Shown: piece after piece, positions 58,726 to 64,000 of the stretch
Layout: each line of letters begins with the position of its first letter
Numbering within the stretch: position 1 is the stretch's first letter
Origin: FEB-22 sp003105195
GTDB taxonomy: Bacteria; Pseudomonadota; Alphaproteobacteria; Rhizobiales; Xanthobacteraceae
Direction of reading: 5' to 3'
Assembly: GCA_027493405.1 (NCBI GenBank)
Contig: JAOSKV010000006.1
Location: 38,694 to 102,693 of the forward strand
DNA length: 64,000 nucleotides
Notes under the pieces: generated by a model
The model's input: the letters and a program-made list of their open reading frames with translations, nothing else
Told to the model about the DNA's origin: nothing
Database searches by the model: none
Position numbers and translations under genes: made by a program

Positions 58726-60636
58726 ATGACCGCGACGGCTGCCAGCTCGGGCAATAGCATCGATCAGACCGAGGTCAGGTTTCTTGTCGAGAAGAATGCC
58801 GACGGCATTCTCGTCGTCGATGAGGAAGGCACCGTGCTGTTTGCCAATCCCGCAGCGGAGAAGATCTTCGGCAGGGGCACGGAAGCGTTGGTCGGCTTTC
58901 CGATCGGAATACCCTTCCTCTCCGGGGAGACGACGGAAATCGCGATCCACAGACCGGGCGGCGATCAGATCGATGCGGAAATCCGGGTCGTCGATACGAC
59001 ATGGAATCACCGTCCGGCCCGTCTTGCCAGCATCCGCGATGTGTCCGGGCGCAAAGCGATGGAGGAGCGACTGCGGCATTCGGCCAAGATGGAAGCGGTC
59101 GGCCGTTTGACCGCCGGCATCGCCCATGACTTCAACAATCTGCTGACCGTCGTGCTCGGCAATCTGGAAAATGCCCAACGGCAATCGGCTCTCGCCGAGA
59201 CGTCCCTGCTGCGGGCGCTCGACAACGCCACGCGGGGCGCGCGCCGCGCGGCCGGACTGACCGAACGCCTGCTTGCCTTTGCACGCCGCAAACCGCTGGA
59301 CCCCCGAATCATCGACGTCAACACGCTGGTTTCAGGGATGCTGGACCTGCTTCAGCGCACGCTTGGCGAGGGGATCAGGGTTCGCGCGACGCTTGCACCG
59401 GACCTGTGGCCGACCGAGGTCGATCCGACCGAGCTGGAGGCGGCGATTCTCAATCTTGCCGTCAACGCCCGCGACGCCATGGCAGCGGGCGGCGAACTCA
59501 CAATCGAGACCGCCAATGCCGAGGCGGATGCCGCATACGCCGGCGTCAACCGTGAGGTGAAACCCGGGAACTATGTCCTCATTTCCGTCTCGGATACCGG
59601 CGCCGGAATGGAGCCGGCCGTGCTCAAGCACGTATTCGAACCGTTCTTTACGACCAAGGGAGGGCGCGGTACAGGGCTGGGATTAAGCCAAGTCTACGGC
59701 TTCGTCACGCAAAGCGGCGGATATGTGATGCTCGTCAGCGAACCGGGCATCGGCACGACGGCCAAACTCTATCTGCGAAAGGCGCAGGAGGCCGAGGTTC
59801 AAGACGCGGAAGACCGGCCGCCGGCGGAGCCGAATCCAGGCACGGACATCCCGCGCGCTAGGTCTGGGGAAGTCATCCTTGTCGTCGAGGATGATGGCGA
59901 CGTGCGCGCCTACGCCTGCAACAGCTTGCGTGAACTCGGCTACACTGTCTTCGAGGCGGACAATGCAGCCTCCGCGCTGCCGATCGTCGAGCGCGAGCCG
60001 GACATTCGTCTCCTGTTCACCGATCTTGGCCTTCCCGGCGGGGTCGACGGGCGCGCGCTCGCCGAACGCGCGAAGAAAATCCGCCCCTCGCTCAGGGTCC
60101 TTATCACGACGGCCTATGCCGCAAGTGCCCTTGTTCACGACGGCCGGCTCGACCCAGGCGTCGAACTCTTGAGCAAGCCGTTCAGTCTTACTGCGCTCGC
60201 TGCGCGCATTCGCAAAGTGCTGGATCAGGACACCGTCCCAGAAGGTCCTACGCGCATTCTTGTCGTTGAGGACGAACCGTTGCTGCGGATGCTCGTCGTG
60301 GAAATGCTCGCGGAACGCGGCTGCCTGACCGTCGAAGCTGGAAGCTTCGAAGAAGCCGTGAGGGAGCTTCACGCCATGGGCAATGAACTCGCTGGCGCGA
60401 TCATCGATATCGGCCTTCCAGACAAACCGGGTGACGGGCTGGTCGGCGAGATCAGGGCGTCAATGCCCGACCTGCCGATTCTTCTCGCGACGGGCTACGG
60501 AGGTGAGACAATTCGCGAGCGCCTGGGCGCTCAGGATGAACATTTGGCGATTCTTGGCAAACCGTTTGACCCGGAGGATATTGCCGCTGCGTTTCAGCGG
60601 GTCGGGCTGCGCACGAGCGGACCAAAGGAAAAATAG
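58726..60636 (+). CDS. PAS-histidine kinase with two C-terminal receiver domains
   Basis: A 636-residue hybrid kinase. PAS domain about 12-105 (VEKNADGILVVDEEGTVLFA), dimerisation/phosphoacceptor helix with His134 in GIAHDFNNLLTVVLG, HATPase about 230-350 with N-box LNLAVNARDAM, SDTGAGM and GGRGTGLGLS. Two receiver domains follow: REC1 about 383-500 (Asp433 in FTDLGLPGG) and REC2 about 510-625 (Asp561 in IDIGLPDK). No membrane helices, so cytosolic. ATG 58726 is preferred; TTG 58681 overlapping the kaiBC stop would add 15 residues. Close spacing implies co-transcription with kaiBC. It probably plays the SasA/CikA-like role of a Kai output or input kinase (inference). No N-terminal KaiB-like domain is present. 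Confidence 0.87.
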   Translation: MTATAASSGNSIDQTEVRFLVEKNADGILVVDEEGTVLFANPAAEKIFGRGTEALVGFPIGIPFLSGETTEIAIHRPGGDQIDAEIRVVDTTWNHRPARLASIRDVSGRKAMEERLRHSAKMEAVGRLTAGIAHDFNNLLTVVLGNLENAQRQSALAETSLLRALDNATRGARRAAGLTERLLAFARRKPLDPRIIDVNTLVSGMLDLLQRTLGEGIRVRATLAPDLWPTEVDPTELEAAILNLAVNARDAMAAGGELTIETANAEADAAYAGVNREVKPGNYVLISVSDTGAGMEPAVLKHVFEPFFTTKGGRGTGLGLSQVYGFVTQSGGYVMLVSEPGIGTTAKLYLRKAQEAEVQDAEDRPPAEPNPGTDIPRARSGEVILVVEDDGDVRAYACNSLRELGYTVFEADNAASALPIVEREPDIRLLFTDLGLPGGVDGRALAERAKKIRPSLRVLITTAYAASALVHDGRLDPGVELLSKPFSLTALAARIRKVLDQDTVPEGPTRILVVEDEPLLRMLVVEMLAERGCLTVEAGSFEEAVRELHAMGNELAGAIIDIGLPDKPGDGLVGEIRASMPDLPILLATGYGGETIRERLGAQDEHLAILGKPFDPEDIAAAFQRVGLRTSGPKEK

Positions 60637-60786
60637 AGGTCGTTTTCACATGGCGATGGGCCCGTACCGATCATGCCTTTCGATTGCGCGAGCATGCCTC
60701 GACCGGCAGGATGCCGTTTATCGGAACCGCGACGCTCTTCAACAATTACATGCCGGCTTTCAGCTGCAGCAGCTTGCACGGGGTGC

Positions 60787-61486
60787 ATGAGAGATCAGCG
60801 AACTGGCGGGCTCTTGGCCGCACTCGCCCCTGCAATCTGTCTTTCCGCGTTGATTTGGGCGCTCGTGCCGGGAGATGCGCCGGCGAAGCTGACGCTCACG
60901 GTGTTCGTCTGCGCAGTCATCGCCTGGATCACGACCCCTCTGGATCGCACGGCGGTTGCACTCGTGGCTGCCTTGTCGCTCGTCATCGGCGGCGCCGACG
61001 CGCCGCAAGACTTCTACAGTTCGCTTGGAAACCCGCTGATCTGGCTTCTGGTAGGCGCCTTCGTCATCGCGCGCGCACTGACCGAAATTCGTCTTGCCGA
61101 GCGCTTGGCATCAACCGCGCTGCGGGCGGCGCGCAGCGTGTCCGGTCTGCGGCTCGCTGATCGGGGCGGGAGCGCATCTCGTTGCCATCGGCATGATGCG
61201 GGAGATCGGCCGCGAGCCGGGTGCCGTGCGCCAGCCGATGAGTTTTCTGGAATGGACCAAGCTCGAATTGCCCTTCGCGCTTGCCAGCAGCCTCCTGTCC
61301 ACCTTCGTGATCCTGCGCCTGTTTCTCGATCGCGCGCAGCGCGCAATGCCGCTGGCGGGCGTTGAGCGTCCGGCACCGCCGCCACTGAGTGTGCGGGAGC
61401 AATGCCTTCTTGGGCTCGTGGGCGCGGCGGTCCTATTGTGGCTTACACAGTCCTTGCACGAAATCAGGCGTAGCGAGGGCGGCTAA
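60787..61486 (+). pseudogene. SLC13/DASS-type permease, broken
   Basis: From ATG 60787 about 120 codons give three helices of an anion permease (LAALAPAICLSALIWALVPG, WITTPLDRTAVALVAALSLV, LGNPLIWLLVGAFVIARALT). After about 61145 the family sequence resumes in another frame (LIGAGAHLVAIGMMREIG, WTKLELPFALASSLLSTFVI) and then ends abruptly at 61486, far short of a full-length carrier. Material between the blocks appears lost. It is in the orientation of the Kai operon and marks its right boundary. Confidence 0.6.
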
Positions 61487-61627
61487 TCAGTTCTGCGGGT
61501 CAATATCTCCGCTGTCCCGGCCGTTCGGTTTGACCATGAAGGCGGGCATGGTCTCTTTCGCCCGATTCGCTCGTTCCTTGAACTCCGCGGCCATCATGCG
61601 AAGTTGGCGGGCCAGGCTCAGGTCCAT
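61487..61627 (-). CDS. Small hypothetical protein (46 aa)
   Basis: A 46-residue frame starting MDLSLARQLRMMAAEFKERA, then NRAKETMPAFMVKPNGRDSG and ending DIDPQN. An amphipathic helix followed by a short tail is the only visible structure. It is convergent with the broken permease and lies between it and the MerBA gene. No ribosome-binding site stands out; it could be a chance frame. Confidence 0.3.
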   Translation of the reverse strand: MDLSLARQLRMMAAEFKERANRAKETMPAFMVKPNGRDSGDIDPQN

Positions 61628-61806
61628 GCAGCGTGATGCTAAGCTCGGCGCACAGGAAGGCCGATGCGATCTCGGCCGTTTATCTGAACAGTCAAGGCGT
61701 TTCAGCCGGAGGTTTCACAGCCGCTTTTCCCTGAATATCCGCAGGTCCCGACCGATCCCGGCGTGCGAGACGGATTCGCGAATTGCTCACGGACCTTGGC
61801 GACTGC

Positions 61807-63990
61807 TCAACCAGCGCAGCACGACAGCTTAGTGACGTCCTTGCCGAACGACAGCGCTGCGAGCTTCAGGCCCTCGACGGTGGTGAGATACGGAAAAATC
61901 GCATCCGCGAGGTCCTCAATGGTGAGGCCCTGCCGGATCGCGAGCGTCGCGGTCTGGATGCTGTCGGCTCCCTCCGGGGCGAGGATATGCGCGCCGAGCA
62001 GCCGGCCGCTGCCGGCGTCAGCAACGAGCTTGATGAGTCCACGGGTGTCGCGCGCGGCGAGCGCGCGCGGCACCTGGTCGAGACCGATCGTCGAGACGAG
62101 CACGGCATGCCTCGCTGCGCGCGCCGCGGCCTCGGTCAGGCCCACGCTCGCCACCTGCGGGTCGGTGAACACGACGGCAGGCATGGCGCTGTTGTCGTAG
62201 CGCAGACTGTCGCCATTGAGGGCATTCTTGGCGGCGAGCTTGGCGCCATAGGCAGCCATGTAGACAAACTGATCGCGGCCAGTGACATCGCCGGCAGCAT
62301 AGATGCCGGCCCTACTTGTCCGCATGCGGTCATCGATGACAATGCCGCCCTTCGGCGAGAGGGCGATACCGTGCTCGGTGAGCCCGAGGCCTTCGGTGTT
62401 GGGCGCTCGACCTGTAGTGATCAGCACCTGATCGGCGTCGACGGTCGTGTTCTGGCCGTCGCGTGAAACATCGAGCGCAATGCCGTTCTCGGCCTTGCGG
62501 ATCGCACGGTAGGCGATACCGGAGACCACGGTGATCCCTTCGTCCTCGAAATATCCCGTCAGCGCCGCACCGATCTCAGGCTCGGTCTCGGGAAGCAAAT
62601 GGGACCGGCATACGAGCGTCACCTTGACGCCGGCGCGGGCGAACATCTGGGCGAGCTCCGCCCCGATATAGCCGCCGCCGATGATAAGCAACGATCGCGG
62701 CAGCTCCTCGAGGTCAAGCGCGGTCGTGCTGGTCAGATGCGGCACGGTTTCGATGCCGGGGACGGCGGGCAGCGCCGGCCGGGCGCCGGTCGCGATGATG
62801 ATCTTGCCGGCGGGAATGCGCGCGCCGTCCACCTCGACACCACCTTCCACGAGGCGCGCCGGTCCATCACGATACGCGATGCCGTCGTAGGCGGGGAGCA
62901 GGCTTGTGTATTTGGCCTGGCGTAGTTCGGAAACGAGCGCGTCCTTCTGACGAACGGTTCCGCGCCAGTCGATCAGTTCGGCCTTCGCCGAGATGCCGGC
63001 AAAGCGTGCCGCCACGCGCGCGTTGTGAAACGTCTCGGCGGCGCGGATTAAGGTCTTCGATGGTACGCAGCCGATATTGACGCAGGTGCCGCCGATGGTG
63101 CCGCTGCCGATGAGCGCCACCTGTGCGCCCTGTTCGGCAGCCGTGATCGAGGCCGAGAAGCCGGCCGAGCCGGCGCCGATGACGACGAGATCGTAGGCGC
63201 CATTGCGACCGTTGGTGCGAAAGCGACGGTCTGCCCCTGCAGCGCTCTTCGATGTCGAGCCGACCGACGATTGTGCCGTGGTATCGAGGCCGACGAGGCT
63301 CGGCCCAAACAGAGCGCGACCAGCCTCAAGGCCTTCCTCGATTGACAGCCGAAATCCGGGCTCATCCGCAGCCTGTTCACGGCGCCAGGCTGAGAGATGG
63401 TCGTCCGAACAGAAAAAGGCGGTCGTCGCGCACAGTGAGTTCGCGGCGCACGCGCCGCCATAGCGGACACTCTGCCACATGACCGACGTCTTCGGCTCAA
63501 CGCGAGCTAGTATCCGACCTTGACCCCGTGTGTTGACCTGGATTGGCGCACCGCAATGGCGGCAGCGCGATGCAATCGTGATATCGCGATCAGTCATGGC
63601 GCCAATGCCAAGTGCGTCGACCGCGCACATTGCGTTAAGAACACGTCCGTCGAGTGTGACCCGGTGGCCCGTGTCCCTATCGGTGAAGGGATAGACGTCG
63701 ACGATCCGCTCGCCGTCGAGCACGGCCAGGTCGCGACGGCGGAGCTCTTCGAGCAGAGTCCGGACGGACGTCTCGTTCAAGCCTGCTCGCTCCGCAAGCG
63801 CTTCGGTGGTCGGAGCTCGTCCGTCTTCGGCGTAGAGTTGGAGCAGCGCAGCGCGAACGCGGTCCGTGGCGGAATCGTAGCCACTCCAGCGATCGAACAC
63901 ATGGTCAGACCCGACCATTGCCTGCAGGGCATCCTTGACCGCTGGTGATTTGACTACAGACCAATCCGGAAACGTCACGCCCGGCCGCAC
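61807..63990 (-). CDS. merA: MerB-MerA fusion: organomercurial lyase and mercuric reductase
   Basis: One 727-residue frame. Residues about 40-230 are an alkylmercury lyase: a helical N-terminal part, then CAVD with Cys122 and Asp125 (equivalent to Cys96/Asp99 of MerB) and Cys187 in NSLCATTAFF (Cys159). After a Ser/Gly-rich linker (about 235-262) comes a full mercuric reductase core: FAD site VVIGAGSAGFSASITAAEQG, redox pair in GTCVNIGCVPSKT (Cys303/Cys308), NAD site IIGGGYIGAELAQMF and C-terminal Cys724-Cys725. The NmerA domain is replaced by MerB. GTG 63990 is the first start visible; the frame stays open to the window edge, so the N-terminus may lie further out. It would cleave C-Hg bonds and reduce Hg(II) to Hg(0) in one protein. 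Confidence 0.88.
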   Translation of the reverse strand: MRPGVTFPDWSVVKSPAVKDALQAMVGSDHVFDRWSGYDSATDRVRAALLQLYAEDGRAPTTEALAERAGLNETSVRTLLEELRRRDLAVLDGERIVDVYPFTDRDTGHRVTLDGRVLNAMCAVDALGIGAMTDRDITIASRCRHCGAPIQVNTRGQGRILARVEPKTSVMWQSVRYGGACAANSLCATTAFFCSDDHLSAWRREQAADEPGFRLSIEEGLEAGRALFGPSLVGLDTTAQSSVGSTSKSAAGADRRFRTNGRNGAYDLVVIGAGSAGFSASITAAEQGAQVALIGSGTIGGTCVNIGCVPSKTLIRAAETFHNARVAARFAGISAKAELIDWRGTVRQKDALVSELRQAKYTSLLPAYDGIAYRDGPARLVEGGVEVDGARIPAGKIIIATGARPALPAVPGIETVPHLTSTTALDLEELPRSLLIIGGGYIGAELAQMFARAGVKVTLVCRSHLLPETEPEIGAALTGYFEDEGITVVSGIAYRAIRKAENGIALDVSRDGQNTTVDADQVLITTGRAPNTEGLGLTEHGIALSPKGGIVIDDRMRTSRAGIYAAGDVTGRDQFVYMAAYGAKLAAKNALNGDSLRYDNSAMPAVVFTDPQVASVGLTEAAARAARHAVLVSTIGLDQVPRALAARDTRGLIKLVADAGSGRLLGAHILAPEGADSIQTATLAIRQGLTIEDLADAIFPYLTTVEGLKLAALSFGKDVTKLSCCAG

Positions 63991-64000
63991 GGTGTAGCTC

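Noticed and set aside
60637..60786. Short coding sequence between the histidine kinase and the broken permease
   Set aside because: Several tiny frames overlap, none with a ribosome-binding site or family resemblance.

Overview
The window is GC-rich DNA from a soil or freshwater-type alphaproteobacterium, most likely Hyphomicrobiales (Xanthobacteraceae/Nitrobacteraceae-like). The grounds are codon use, GAAC-N7-GAAC LexA boxes, an FNR/FixK-type box, ~110-130 bp palindromic intergenic repeats and gene content. Genus is not certain. No tRNA, rRNA or CRISPR array was recognised.

Layout. 0.2-11.3 kb: urease accessory genes ureE, ureF and a frameshifted ureG, an amidase, a five-gene LIV-type amino-acid/amide ABC transporter, then an MFS carrier with a His-rich tail and a NicO-type Ni/Co permease. 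This reads as a urea/amide nitrogen and nickel cluster without the urease structural genes. 11.3-19.1 kb: MarR and GntR regulators, a UxaA/GarD dehydratase, an FAH-family hydrolase, an O6-alkylguanine DNA alkyltransferase, an MsbA-like ABC exporter and galE. 19.1-22.8 kb: two convergent accessory genes, each preceded by a perfect alphaproteobacterial LexA box. One encodes a protein with a PD-(D/E)xK-like C-terminal domain, the other a 563-aa protein of unknown function. 22.8-39.4 kb: LPS core and lipid A supply (waaC, a waaF-like gene, hldD, hldE, several glycosyltransferases, an O-antigen ligase, a WecA-like transferase, a transaldolase, a GnnA/GnnB-like pair), then murJ. 39.5-43.9 kb: an RND efflux pair. 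44-49.3 kb: an orphan molybdenum hydroxylase subunit, two c-type cytochromes, an EamA permease and a stand-alone RAM domain. 49.5-52.9 kb: a TPP riboswitch driving thiM-thiE-thiD and, 17 bp on, a TRAP solute-binding protein. 53.1-55.2 kb: an ethylbenzene-dehydrogenase-like heme protein plus a small membrane protein, behind an FNR/FixK-type site.

55.3-61.6 kb is an island with more relaxed base composition, bounded by a mutilated IS256-family transposase and a broken SLC13-type permease. It encodes a PAS-LuxR regulator, a single polypeptide joining a KaiB domain to a two-domain KaiC, and a PAS-histidine kinase with two receiver domains. This KaiA-less, clock-like operon with a KaiB-KaiC fusion is the most interesting object in the window. 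The right edge holds a MerB-MerA fusion (organomercurial lyase plus mercuric reductase).

Three conserved genes (ureG, the waaF-like gene, hldD) carry single-base-type frameshifts in GC-rich runs. Assembly error is the simplest explanation and should be excluded before any biology is built on them.
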